This document shows, in pieces, positions 1-12,019 of a stretch of 64,000 bases of DNA (position 1 is the first letter of the stretch; each line of letters opens with the position of its first letter). The notes below the pieces were generated by a model, which had not been told where the DNA came from, ran no database searches, and worked only from the letters and a program-made list of their open reading frames with translations. The DNA is taken from NCBI GenBank assembly GCA_030248295.1, contig JASANH010001671.1, forward strand, positions 398,855 through 462,854. Direction: 5' to 3'. The translations under genes and the position numbers were made by a program. The DNA comes from Mesodorylaimus sp. YZB2_4 (Eukaryota; Nematoda; Enoplea; Dorylaimida; Dorylaimidae).

Positions 1-1376
1 ACTACCGAAGGACTGGGCGTAAAAACTCACTAGTTGAACCTCAATATGAGCATAGCCGGACATTTGTGCGCTCGTGCCAGCGTTATTTTAATTTGTCTAG
101 ACATTTTTTCTTCATCGATTGAAAATACAATTTTTTGAAGGTCTAAGATAATGTTGAGCATTTTTAGCCTTTGCACGCGCCATTGTGATAAAATGATTAT
201 TCTTGCGCCTGAAGAAAGAAATATCTATTTTCAGTGGGTCAAACTAATCAAAGCTTCCTCGGCGGTTACTTGGCACTGGGCAAAAAAGACTGCCTACGAA
301 GAAGTATTGGCCTTGGTGTTATCTATAGTTAATAGTAGCAGAGCCTGGAAATTACTTTCTAGATCCTAATTGCCAATTTCAAGCTTTTTTGCTTTGTTGA
401 CGTCTTCTGCTTTTTAATTTTCTTTATCTTACCTCTTCCATCCCACCCACGAGTAGGTCTGTCTTTGCACTACCATACACGAGGACGATCCTATTTGAGG
501 CGAAATTGCGATTGTGGATCTGACGTGAGGAGCAGATTACGGGGGTCCGATGCGAAAGGTCAGCCCTCTAGGGTGTACTTATAGTCCTAAATAAAGCAGT
601 GCTAGCATGGCTGTCTAATCAAGGAGGGGAATGGACGGATGGATAAACCAGTGGTTGAGCAGAGGTGTACATCCATGTTGATCCAGCAATTCAATGGCTG
701 TTATTGCGCCTATTCGGTCTTGAAAGCATTAGCCTTGGTTCACGAAGGACAGCGCCCTTTACAGCTCGTTTACTTCTTTCCGCATGGATCACTTTTAGAA
801 GAACAAACAGTTATCGAGATGCATAAAAACGAGCTTTGCATTATCTCCTCTTCGCAGGCGCCTGGCAGTTATGGAGGCTAGAGGAAAGGTTGAAAATGTG
901 AGGACGTATTGAACCTGGGATGGCCATTTATTTGAGCTTTACGCTGTGCCTGAGAGGCTCGGTTTCTTCCTCAGCATCATTTTTCTTCTCTTATGCTCGG
1001 CCAGGGCTGCTTGCTCTTTCTGGAATCGATCAAACCCGTATTGGTTACTTGATTGCTTAGTGTTAATTCGACGCAGCGAAAACAGGCATTTGAAATCTCA
1101 GCTGTGGAAGATGCAAGTTTCCAGTTTTCATTTTGATCATAGGATGGCTTGGTGTGGGAACTTGATCTTGTCCTGGAGCCAAGAATGAGATGCATGTAGA
1201 GGGGAATCCGTCGTCACAGTCCTTTTGAAGTGTTTTTATTGTAAGAGCATGTCAGGTTTTCGAGCCACTAAAATAGGTGCTTTGACAAGGCCATACTGCA
1301 TAATAAAAGCACGAGAAGATGGTATCCAAAGTAGAATATCGATGGTTGTTCACCATGATCATCCATATTTTTCCAG
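1..1376. other. Upstream noncoding region
   Basis: I see no convincing gene here; the open frames are short and show no family similarity. A pyrimidine-rich stretch ending in AG at 1376 looks like a 3' splice site. It would open the exon holding the receptor start at 1453, so the receptor probably has at least one upstream noncoding exon. Confidence 0.5.
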
Positions 1377-1452
1377 GTCTATACTCCAACAACTCCCCAC
1401 TCATATTCTCTTGGACAACATACACCCAGAAAAACTCGTCGATGTACCAACC

Positions 1453-2718
1453 ATGACCAACTTGACGTCGAATGATGTGGAGTGGGTCGCTCATGTGGTG
1501 GTCATGCCCATCATATTATTTATTGGCCTAATCGGCCAGATTCTCAACCTGATAACTTTACACCAGCCTCGTTTGAAGGCTCTTACATTCACGTACCTGA
1601 AAGCAGTGGCTTTCGCGGAACTGTTCTCCATCCTCGCCCTCATACCTTTCGTCATACGACAGGCCTACGACAACGTGAAAGTGGACTGGCCGTGCTGGAT
1701 CCTTTTCTATAGCGCTCATTTGGAGGTACCGTTGGCCAATGCTTTCATGGCAGCTAATAGCTTATGCATTGTTGGACTGACCGTAGAAAGGTACTTTAGT
1801 GTTTGCCACCCGCTTTGGGCCTTGAAGGTCAATGGTACCCCCAAAAGAGCCAGACTTGTGATTGCATTTTTTTATGGCCTAGCTTTCGCCTTGTTCATAC
1901 CAGCAGCATTCCAAAAGAAGGTTGAACCTGATAATAAGGCGTCGATTGATCCATTTGCGCGGGACGATTCCGTTTCAGCAGCTGGATGCGATGATTCTGT
2001 TGTAATCAGGAATCGTGCCCTTCACGGGGAAAAATCATTCAAAATCTACTTGCTGCTTCGAGAACTTTTCGTTCGCATTGGCCCAACATTGGTCCTTATA
2101 GTTTTAAATATAGCCATATTTCGAGCAGTGAGACAAAGTTCGAACAAGCGTCGAACATTGGTTTCTCTAAAACGTCTTTCGAATCGACGTCGAAGCAGTC
2201 GTAAACGACCAGGTTTTGTGAAACAAACCTCTTCGAGCAATGGCGCTTCAAGAACAGCGTGTGCTACATCAGGATCAGGATCGGCGATCGAAGAATCCTC
2301 ATCACCCTTAACAGCGGATGGTGAACCATCGTGTGCGCCAAGCGATCCAACGGCATCAAATGCGGCGACTTACAACGACAATCGTACTTTGGTGATAAGA
2401 TACAGAAGAACAAGGAGAGAGAAGAATGACCAGGAACGCCAACGACGAGTCTACGTCCTGTTGGTCGTTACCGTAATCACCTTTCTTATCTGCACGATCC
2501 CGGCCAGTGTGCTCTCGCTTCTAGTCACTGATCAGAATACCAATGAAGATTCCATCGCTTTCCAAGCGTTCAGGGCCGCAGCTAATCTGTTAGAAGTGGT
2601 CAGCTTCGCCATAAACTTTTACATTTATTGTTTGTGTAGTGAAGAATATCGTAAGCTGTTTGTGAAGTGGTTAAGAAGGTGTGCCGATGCCATGCATCGA
2701 TGTTGGTATCAGAGGTAG
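1453..2718 (+). CDS. Rhodopsin-family GPCR, neuropeptide (FMRFamide-type) receptor-like
   Basis: Predicted 421-residue seven-helix receptor for the plasma membrane, signalling through G proteins; the ligand is unknown. I chose ATG 1453 because it has a good context (AACCATGAC), follows a likely splice acceptor at 1376, and gives a short N-terminus with an N-glycosylation site (NLTS, residue 3) just before helix 1. Helix 1 (about 14-37) has the conserved Asn. A Cys at 81 precedes helix 3, which ends in ERY (112-114). A basic and Ser-rich third cytoplasmic loop of roughly 100 residues separates helices 5 and 6. Helix 7 ends NFYIY in place of NPxxY, and helix 2 has Glu where Asp is usual. Such departures occur in invertebrate FMRFamide-type peptide receptors, which is my basis for the subfamily. 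The frame is open upstream without a better ATG. The GPCR call is firm; the ligand class is inference. Confidence 0.85.
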   Translation: MTNLTSNDVEWVAHVVVMPIILFIGLIGQILNLITLHQPRLKALTFTYLKAVAFAELFSILALIPFVIRQAYDNVKVDWPCWILFYSAHLEVPLANAFMAANSLCIVGLTVERYFSVCHPLWALKVNGTPKRARLVIAFFYGLAFALFIPAAFQKKVEPDNKASIDPFARDDSVSAAGCDDSVVIRNRALHGEKSFKIYLLLRELFVRIGPTLVLIVLNIAIFRAVRQSSNKRRTLVSLKRLSNRRRSSRKRPGFVKQTSSSNGASRTACATSGSGSAIEESSSPLTADGEPSCAPSDPTASNAATYNDNRTLVIRYRRTRREKNDQERQRRVYVLLVVTVITFLICTIPASVLSLLVTDQNTNEDSIAFQAFRAAANLLEVVSFAINFYIYCLCSEEYRKLFVKWLRRCADAMHRCWYQR

Positions 2719-2928
2719 GCTGCTTGCGTGTGTGATGTCAGTCTATTTTTAAATGTGTCGAACTATTAAAACAATGGAATCTTGAAATTAATTGCAGAAG
2801 AGTCTGTGCCCGTAAGATACGCACAGGGCATACACAGTATGTGATGCATGCGCATCAAAATGTTAAAGCTCAGGAAATATCCATAGAGGTACAAGTCGAC
2901 TTTATGTCGTAACATTTGCAGCAATTCC

Positions 2929-3897
2929 TTATAATTTTTCAATAAAATGTTTTGTTTTGCTTTTTATGAGCTTGTTAAAAGCCAACTAAGTAAACGGATT
3001 AACGGCAGCACTGGCTGTGCCAAAAAAGAGGATGAGAACTTGAGCAGGTGTATCGCCGACAAAGTATGGAACTGCCCAAAATGAGCCATAATAAATTATA
3101 AGGGCAAAAGAAATTAGTGCAAACTGAAATAATAAACGCTTCTCTCATTTAGTTTGTTGGACGATTTCAATATTCTGGCTGTTTCCAGCACGTTTGTCTT
3201 TGCAATAAATCGCAAACCAAGTCGCCATATGCGAGACGGCGACCATTGCTGGCAGAAGTCCGGATATGATGATATCTGCAGATGATATTTGCTCCAGAAA
3301 TTTCAAAGAAATTTTGATCTGACAATCGAATACCAGGCTCAAAAAATAATAGTTGTATAAAATTTTGCAGCCAGCTTTATGCATTGCAATGGGAACTGGA
3401 ATGCCAGCAACCCAGAAGAAAATTATCCAAAATGTGATCGCTAGTGGGCTGTTTAACAATTTCTCCGCCACTGAGCCTTTTGGTTTCGTCAGACTGGCGT
3501 ATATCAATCGATTGACCCCGATAAAAGATAGGTGCAAACATTGCAAAAAGAATGTGGCGCTTGATAAGAAGTCAGCTACTGTCCAAGTTTGGGATGGCCA
3601 AATATCTTTTTGCAATATTGTACACTGGGCTACGTCGGATAAAATAAATGACAAGTAGCCCAAATCAGCTATGGCTAAGGAAATGACTAAGCCGTAGAAA
3701 TTCGATTTGAATGATTTGAAGTGAAGGATAAGAATTACCAGGACAAGAAAGTAGGATAGAATGCTGATGATGGTGACAAGAATGAACGCAGATATTGAGT
3801 AGATGTGGAGCGGTGATAGTGACGTTGTTTGATTATTCGGGGGCAGAACTCGTGGAATTGATGAGTACTTTGAAACTAGCCCTGTCAGTTTGGACAT
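2929..3897 (-). pseudogene. Serpentine-type GPCR with two in-frame stops
   Basis: Reading from ATG 3897 gives an N-terminus with a glycosylation site (NQT) and five membrane helices. A TGA at 3145-3147 then interrupts the frame. The same frame continues with helix 6, helix 7 and an NPFT motif, where a TAG (2986-2988) stands in the place of the usual Tyr of NPxxY. It then runs on through a normal-looking cytoplasmic tail to TAA at 2929-2931. The seven-helix pattern resembles nematode-style serpentine receptors more than the receptor at 1453. A 39-nt intron beginning GTCC and ending TTTCAG would remove the first stop in frame, but its donor is poor and it would not remove the second. I favour a recent pseudogene; a truncated receptor or sequencing errors are alternatives. 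Confidence 0.6.
2941..2946 (+). terminator. Polyadenylation signal for the GPCR
   Basis: A canonical AATAAA lies about 220 nt past the receptor stop codon on the same strand, so it is the likely cleavage signal. It overlaps the tail of the opposite-strand GPCR reading that begins at 3897. Confidence 0.5.
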
Positions 3898-5946
3898 GAT
3901 GCGCAGTACAGATAGAAAGCAAATGATACGAACTTGGACTGATCGTGAGGCGTCAACAACTTTATTAAGCAATTAGTGCAAGCAGGTGAAGTCGAAGTTT
4001 TCAAACATTCATGGGAATTGCGCAGTCGATACATTTTCGTGGGCCAAAATTATGGATGAACGGAAAGAAGATGTCGCTGAAGCACCTGGGGGCACAGAAC
4101 AGATAATCGAGACGGTTTCTGGGAGACCCGACCTTGCGAAGGACGGAGGATCAAACAGTTTGAACCCATTTTGTTAAAGTTTAAGCCACTTACTAAGTAT
4201 AACCTGTTTTCTTTGAGAATATACACGCCCTCCACGTTACCGCATAGGCCGCGTGTACATTCTTGAAGAAAACAGATAGTAGTTGTCTTCGTGTTGGTGT
4301 CACTGTTCTACGTCCTCAGTCGACCGATCGGCGAGTCATATGGTGCGCCTGTGGGACTGCTTGCAGTCACTAATTTGGTCGGTTTTCGTCTGGGCTTCAC
4401 ACAGCGCACTTAACTGCCAATGAGGCGGCTTCGACTGAGACTTGACTGACTAGTACTCCGACTGACTGTGAGAAGTACTCGCAAAAATCGAAATAAAGTT
4501 GCAAACAATGAAAGCACACAATAATATACATATCACATCGGATCATCAAATCAGTTTTTTTCTCGACGGTCCCAGCTCGTTTCTACGATGTCGAACATTT
4601 TTTCGACTTTCATCAGGGTCATTTAATTTGGGCCATCAGCATAGTCTAGTTTTTTTCTGCCTTTTTACGACTCTTTTCTTCCAGCTGGCTACCTACCAGG
4701 CTGCTGCTTAAGACCAAATCAGTCGTTCCTTGATGATCCACAAGGGAGCGTTCAGGTACTGGTCTTTTCTCGGTCCCACTCCCATTTGCGCAGGGAGGGA
4801 CATACAGTATGATGACAGTCAAGCCCAGACCAAAGGTCATACCAGTGGCCAATGCCACGAACAAGACGGACGATTTTTGGAATTCTCACGTTCCAGTCAT
4901 GATCGGTGCCATCGATTTGCCGCTCGGTTCTAAGACGGCCTCCGCAACACAGCGGTCCAACTGACTCTACCACGCAACCCCTGAACGGATGAGCCATCGT
5001 TCGTAACCGACTCTTTCTTCTGGTCAAAGCAGCTGTGTAGCTGTACTGTGTGTTCACACTGTGTGGTACCCTTATATCGTATTGCTGGAAGCGTATTGCT
5101 GCGTATTATATGGTATTGCTCCGCCCTGACTCCAGCCTCTAACAACCATAAGTCCTGAACTACAAAGTGGGATAAGGACAAAGAAGTACAGTATACACAT
5201 TGTATTACGATTGGGTCTGTATTACTGAAGTGAACGACCGGTGGAGCTTTTGCGCCACCCTTAAAACCAAGGGTAGGCCACCCCTAAAACCAAGGGGTTT
5301 CCCTACCCACCAAGTCTTCCGACCTAGTACATGTCTGAAACATCACCCTCACGAGTTACGCTCCCAGCTGCCGGCTCCGTGCAGAGTATTGATTGCCAAT
5401 CGAACCTCCACAACATGACCAGGAAAAAGGGGAAACCAGTTGACGGAGAATTATCGATCGAATTCAACACCAATAATTTGTCATCATTTTTTTGCTACCG
5501 TATGATCATCAAACACTGCCCAAAGAGCGACCAGGAAAAAGTTGTCATCTTACTGCAGGAGCCAGAATTCAACTATGCACTGCTTGCGAAAGTTGTGCTT
5601 TGGCTGTTTCAGTCTTATTTTTGCATAAGTCACAGTTTCATCACCATGAATTAAAAACATCTGTGCTTTTATCTTCTGCATTGATCCAAGCAAAGCAATT
5701 TATCACTAACTGTTCTGCCCGCGCGGTCCAGATATGCTCTTCGTACTTAGGTATATGCTATCGCTAAGCAAAGTTTGTTTCACATCGGCAACCCATGAGG
5801 CTAGGCTAGCGGCAACGACTAAAGAACGGGGCAAAAAGTTAGTTAACCTCTGCAAACGAAAAGTAAGTGGAGCGTATTTTCTATCCATAGGTCAATGTGT
5901 GTCTCATAATTCGCTGCTAGCAAAGTCCCAGTTTCAGCAACCAGAC
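3898..5946. other. Intergenic region
   Basis: No gene is supported. Around 4780-4860 on the minus strand a hydrophobic stretch could encode one membrane helix, but no splice-consistent model surrounds it. Near 5260-5330 there are short imperfect repeats rich in ACCAAGG. A pyrimidine-rich 3' splice site near 5937 may precede the SNTX-like gene. Confidence 0.4.
5363..5421 (+). repeat. Short repeat shared with 63.7 kb, possibly from coding sequence
   Basis: This segment matches, on the opposite strand, 63696-63754. The match is roughly 80% by eye, and the translations agree in one frame around PAAGS, then IDCQS. Agreement at protein level suggests that both descend from a coding sequence or a mobile element, but I do not recognise the family. 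Confidence 0.45.
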
Positions 5947-8648
5947 ATGGAGCAGCAGCTGATTGTGCCTTGCTTGGGTCGAGATATGGATCTGGGAACA
6001 CTATACGACTATCGCACGGAGCAAATCATATCAGGCAGCTTATGGAACAAAGAAAAAATTACTCGCCATCGCGAATCGACACCTAGATTGGCTAATGCGC
6101 CGTCCAATTTCACATTTGTCACAGAAAACAGTAATTATCAGCAATGCTCTAGCCGTAGATCTAGATGGCAGCCTAAAATTGAGTGTTCATTGCGGTTTGG
6201 TCAAAGTGGAAGGGGCAGCAAAATATCTCGATACTTTCCGAGGTTCAACCAATCAAGCCCGAGTGGTCCTCAAATATTCTTACCGCAGTGGTTGGAAAAA
6301 TTTGTTCGACATTGAACGAGTGGATCCTAATAAGAAATCAGTTTTCGAAAATCGGAAGGCCACTCTCGTTGTTTCTGGCGTCCAATACGGGGCTGATGCA
6401 TTTTTTATTTTCACTCGTTAAATTCAAAAAACCGAGGAACGACGTACGCTAAAATTGCAACTGCAGGCCGCTATCGCAGAATATGTACCCATTTTTAAAA
6501 GCGGGTCAGCAAATATTAATGCCACTATGAGCAAAACTCAGAATACAGAAATCACAAAATTTACTTGCGCTTTTTTCCGAGATGTAACTCTACCGTGCGT
6601 CACCCTAACACCAGAAGCAGCTCTGAAGGCGTGTCAAGAACTGCCTCAACTGATCCAAGTGAGCAAGCATCCCGATGGTTTGTTGTATGGAGTACCGAAA
6701 AGGGTTAAGTTACATGCTTGTCTGATCAATCAGAAGGCATCGATAATTGTTCGCCCCAAACGAGTTGACATCATGGACGAAAACGAATGTATTTTGGAAG
6801 GGTTTCATAGCGTACTAGCTGAGGCTGCCGCATTGGAGGCATCGGCGGCGTGTCGGAAGTTTAGCACCAACGAGCAAATCAAAGATTTCAAGCGCTTTAT
6901 AAAACGGTTTCTTGATCGCTTTCAACTACACACTGCAAAAATATTGCCCAGCGTTCGAGCAGGCGAGATGGAAGAAATGTCAATAGTGCACGTAATCAAC
7001 AATATAAAAGTGTCACCATTTAAATTTACAACATTGATAGAATGGATAAACAAAGACAAGAGAATTTATTAGCTTGGAAACATACATGGAAAGATTCGAA
7101 AATGCAAAAGTCGAAATGGCATTTCAAGCTGGAGAATTAGAAAGATTCACGCAATATAGCATGTACAAGAATGTTCTAGTCCTCTTGCTTGGTAATGTTG
7201 TTTCCCGAAGAAAACAAGTTTTTGAAAGCAATGGAAACATTTTCTTTACTCGATAGTGATCTCCAGTTGCAGCTCCAATGGAATGAAAATTCTTGGCTGG
7301 AGAATAAGGATGTGACGTCGTACTTGCGAGATCAGATGGATCGATTTTGCAGTTTTGCAAAAACGAATCAAGATCACGGAAGACAAGATTTAAAGTGCGT
7401 AGCCGTTGTGCGCAGCAATGAAAGAACAAGAGAGCGCGAACGACCGGGAACTGTATAATTGTACTCGGAAGGAAGGGAAGGACGCATGTTCGATGTGCCA
7501 TCACCACCTGGAAACAAGAGTTGGCAAAGCAGCCTACTTATTTTATGTGCATCCAGTGAAATGGGCACCTCCTTTAAAAGGGAAGGAATCCGTAATTCGC
7601 TACAAAGTCTATTATCGCCGCGCTCCACTGTTACGTTTGGGTGTGGTGCGTGCGACAGCTCTTCTTCGCACTCGTACCGGCGGGTTCGGGCTGATCTTAC
7701 AAGCGAGCGGTCCAAGGTCTTCGATAGCCCAAGCCTGGTAGAAAGGCTTAATCCTGCAGAGTATCGATCACTAAGGTCCCGATTCCTCAACAAACCCCTC
7801 AGGCGTGTTTGCCGCGCCTCCCAAGGGTGCGTGCAACTGCTCTGTGCAATGATACACTAGCCTGGCTGCTGGTCGAATGCACCCGGTCCTAAGATGCCTA
7901 CGCTGACGAACAGTTCCACAGTCGGTGGCGCAGTAAAGACTTCCGTCAACACCAGAGGATCCTTTACGAAGCACAACAAAGCACGACGATGTCTCCACGG
8001 TCCTAGATCTTACCCACCGACAAATCCGCAGACAAACCAAGTGCCTGCCCTGGAGTCAACTCCTGGACTCTTCCAGTATGAACCAAAGGAAACGACGACC
8101 GCAGAGGCCCTTTGAGAGTATGCTAATCGAAGTCCCTGGCGGGCGCCTGGCCTGCCCCACGATTCTGCCAAATGGGTTGGACAAATACGAAGGGTGGCTC
8201 CCCAAAAGTTCAGAACAATCAGATGGAACCGAACCGAATCGAGCGAAAAACAAGCAAGGGATAGCCCCGATCTCTCCCGGCGGCCCGCTCTTATACCGCC
8301 CCGGCTCCTCCTCACCGAGCCAACTGCCCAAGCCACACCCCCAGGAATTTCAAGCGCCCCCAAGCGGCAATGGTCACAACACCACGTCCAGTATCGAGAA
8401 GTTTAATTACCTGGTGCGCTAGACCGTTTGAATTGGCCTTCGACCCAGTGGCAAAGGCCGCCGTTTGAGCCAATCTTTTCGTTACAATTGATGAGAAATG
8501 GCGCTTCTTAGAAACAAAGGGGAAGGAAACAGAACTGGAACATTACAGCATGATGTCTACTGGCTATGAATATCACTTTGAGATTGCTGCTGTTACCGAA
8601 ATTGGTGAAACGGCAGAAAGTCCGAGGGAAATTTTCTATTGGTACTAA
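5947..8648 (+). pseudogene. Stonustoxin-like (SNTX family) gene, broken
   Basis: The translated pieces resemble the SNTX/neoverrucotoxin-like family: an N-terminal MACPF-like region, a helical domain, a thioredoxin-like region, then fibronectin type III. Most members of the family in animals have no known venom role. The pieces are: start at ATG 5947; a shift to another frame near 6145; a segment to an in-frame TAA at 6419-6421; a continuation from about 6425 in the same frame to a TAG at 7070-7072; two further frame changes near 7075 and 7200; a TAA near 7455; and the first half of an FN3 domain near 7550-7640. The second FN3 half appears only at about 8485-8648, after some 840 nt that include a dispersed repeat. 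No introns explain these breaks well, so I call it a pseudogene; unrecognised introns or assembly errors are possible. It is not evidence of toxicity. Confidence 0.7.
7948..8175 (+). repeat. Dispersed repeat, copy 1
   Basis: This segment aligns by eye with the reverse complement of about 21637-21860, sharing blocks such as CTGCCCTGGAGT and AACTCCTGGAC. It sits between the two halves of the FN3 domain of the SNTX-like gene, so it is probably part of the insertion that broke that gene. No coding capacity is recognisable; the overlapping open frames on both strands look incidental. Confidence 0.6.
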
Positions 8649-11600
8649 CAAAAATAACCGTGTACCGCTTGATGCATTAGTGATACAGCAAGTACTATGC
8701 ATCAGTACTGTAGATGGTAGTTTGAGGATAAGCTTATTTGCCGCATCGTAAAGTGGGTACGACTATACTATAGGAATCGAAACTGCCGCGCGCAACTATA
8801 CCACAGTGCAGCTGTGCGTCGCATCGCATGGATTTAGCAATTTGAGGCATCGGAAAGTGACGCATCGCATCGCATCGCGTTCACGTCGCAGCGCATTGGT
8901 ACCGATCGCATCGCATCGAACTATATTACGGCCTTTAGTCGTCGTTTCAGTGTATCGAATCAACTTGGCAGTGCGTCCAGCAAACGACCCAATGTTTCTC
9001 TCATTCGACGACACCCCATCAGCCATGCACTCAAAGTCCAGTAAATATATTAAAATTCATTCTCATGGACTGTACAGTAGCGTCCACTAATACTTGCTTA
9101 TCTTGATTTGACTTTGGAAAATCCCTTTCGAATGCTTAAAATATATCTGCAATAGGATGATTATATTTCATATATGATTTTACCCCAGGGGATGTAAATG
9201 AAGGGAGTCCAAATTCAAACGGACCCTGTGGATGCCACCTGGAATCAATTTGCAGAACTGTGGATCCACGTGCAATGAGTGGAAGTCGACATTCCATATG
9301 GATGGGATGTACATACTTACTGTAGGTCGCCATGGAAAGCTGTGAAAGATTGAGTCAGGGATGATTTCTGATATCCAGTCGAATCACTAATTGTCACACT
9401 CCGATTATTGCCCTCAGGTTTTCAAAGTACCGAATGCGTTCCCTATGCCTTGTGTGTATTTAGGGTTCTCCTATTGCCACACAGGATGTGGCAAAGTCCG
9501 CACAGTGTCATAAATTTCTTGGTCCAGTGGGATAATACCAGCAGAACGCCACATACTCTTGGCTGCCTGAAACAAGCGCAAAATCATCAAAGACTTGTAC
9601 TTCTAGCGAGAAAACGAAAAAATAGTCGCTGCGCCAAAAATGCTTCAACTTCGATTTGACCGATCTGCATAATTTGGACGGGTGATTACAAAATCTGCTT
9701 GAATATGCTCTGCTCTTTGCGCATGTTAGGAATAGACGAAACAGTTAGGCAAAGGCGACAAAACAAAAAAAAGTTTTGGCCATTTTCAGCGTTTAAGTGG
9801 CACTCCGGACATCCTCACAGTTTCTTTCAGTCCGGAGCAAGTGATTGGACTCGACTGCATCTTCAGAAGCTGCTTATGGACATCAGATCACGGTCGTTTC
9901 AAATCAATTGGGCTGAAAGACAAGGCTGAATGACTGATCCTGAGCTGGGAGAGGCAAATCGGTTCCCTGAACCAGTGCACTGATAATGTGAGGTGCAGAT
10001 AAGGTATCCACGACTATTTCAAATTAAGTTCAGATTGGATTTTCAGGGTGGAAAAAAGTCAAACTCCGCAATTCAAAACCGCCCGTCCTCAAAACCCAAC
10101 TTAATCAAAAAGCCCAAAAAATGTCATGGGTTTTGGGACTCATTCTGGATCTGCTGAATATTATCCCGAATATACTATACAAGTAAAAATGCTCAGGTGT
10201 GTTGAAATTCATGTCGCAGTTAGAATTCACTGCACCCATTACATTTCTAGTATTTTCATACAAAGACCATGCACGTTGTTGCCCCATTGGATTTGTGTCC
10301 TCAAAATTTTTGGGCTCCAACTGGCTTGATTAGGTGCCAATCGATTTAATCCTAATCTCTGGCGATTGATTTGCAGCTCGTTGATTTCTGTCAAGCCGAT
10401 CTTACTCGCTTGCTTTCACAATTATTGGGATGGTTGTCCAAAAATTAGCACCAACTGATAAAAGAAAACCCACGAGATCAGCCTGTTCAAAGGGGTCTTG
10501 TGACGCAAGGTGCCTCAATCGTAGATCATAGCGTGCCCACTCATGGCAAAGTGCAAAGCGGCTGGCAATGTTTAGTTAATAAGAAGCTAGTGCCTAAGCT
10601 CGGGGTGGACAACATGGGGACAGAGTTTAAAGCCTACAACAGCTCTCATTCACAATAACCTTCCTGATGTGCGTCAATGGTTGATCGGGAAACCTGCTAA
10701 ATTAGATTATGTTTTGTAGTTTCGACCAGAGCCCGCAGTAGGTTTCAAAGTAAACCGACGTTTCGGCTGCTGCGCTTGCCTAGAAACTATCACTTTTCTG
10801 GGTCGCCCTCTAGAGTGAGAGGGCCGAGATGGATGGGGTTCTTGGGTTATTTCTGACCCGAATCAGGGTTTCGTTCTTTTAGGGGCGGATAGTCCATTCA
10901 CGAGTACCAAGCCAGCAGGAAATCTGCGATTGACGCGTCCGTGCTGATTATGGAAACCTGAGTATCATAGCCTGCTGAGAGGACGGATGGAGTGCAAAAA
11001 GCGTTTTGCAAAAATCTACTAGACGCTTTGGTTTGCGAAAACCATTTGTAACCTTTGGTTTCTAATTTCCGCCTGATCACATACACGCGCATTCGGGTGC
11101 CTCCCAGCCCATCTTTGCTCCTTGTGCGAGAGTCAACATAGCTTCCTTACTCGTATCAGTTACCTTCCACCGATTAGCGGGACCCCTCCTCGTCTGGCAC
11201 CTGTTTGTCTAGGTCTCCTGATTACAAGCTGCAAATGCCGATGCCACTTCAGGCATATAATCAATGAATCTAAGGTCACGTTACACTATTTATTTTGCCT
11301 CCTTTCAAAAATCCATTTTTGAAAATACGTGACTGTTTTTCTTCCGTTATTTTTCAATTCGACATCTTGTCCAATGAAACAAAGCTCTTGTACCTTTTGT
11401 GCCTAGGTACGAGGTACGAGTACTCGAAAACTCGCATTCGGCTCCGTCAGATGCTATTCGGAGCCATTGCCGAGGTCCGAGTGCTAATTAGTGTTCCCGA
11501 ATAGGAAGTGCCTTCTCTCAGCTTAGTCGCCATTGCTTGAAAAGTGTTGACGCGCCCCTGAATGTCTTCAAGACCTTTCATACTATCATTTAACCTTTAG

Positions 11601-12019
11601 ATAAAGTGTTTTCTACACATGATTGTTATGATGTTTTTTGTTAGATTTTGCATATGTAGCAGGACACAGATTTATCTGGCTCAGTTTGAGTTCGCACATA
11701 GTATAGTCGAACTGGGAGCCTAAGCCACTAGGCGAGGATCCTGAGTCAACCAAATGAGCGGGTACTAGATATTCAAGAGCAGAAACCCTGAGGAATCGCC
11801 CACGCGATTTGAAAATTGTTCCATGGAATAAGCTAGTTGCGTGAGCGAATTAGAAAATTCGTTTCCCATGTGAATTGGAGGCCATCACAAAGGGGAGACC
11901 AGGCTAGCTAGTGATACCTGGATCATTTATTTTTCTATATCACCATCCTTTCAGTTGTTATCAGTCATAGGCTCATACGTCTTTTTTGTAGGCCGGTCAC
12001 AGGTGAAAAATTAACGGCT
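8649..12019. other. Long intergenic region
   Basis: I find no supported gene in these 3.4 kb; open frames are short and lack family features. A simple GCATC-type array lies near 8820-8930. A TTTTTTGTAG acceptor at 11991, just before the insulin-like start, suggests a 5' noncoding exon of that gene within this stretch. Confidence 0.4.
8820..8930. repeat. CGCAT/GCATC pentanucleotide-rich array
   Basis: Several perfect and imperfect copies of GCATC/CGCAT are clustered, with runs such as GCATCGCATCGCATCGCG. It looks like a small, partly decayed simple-sequence repeat. Confidence 0.7.

Noticed and set aside
8190..8260. Similarity of the CGAACCGAATCGAG stretch to about 44310
   Set aside because: Only about 14 nt match; flanks do not align, so it is probably chance.
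7374..8422. Several overlapping frames of 90-140 codons on both strands
   Set aside because: They overlap each other and the dispersed repeat; only the SNTX-family segments show protein similarity.
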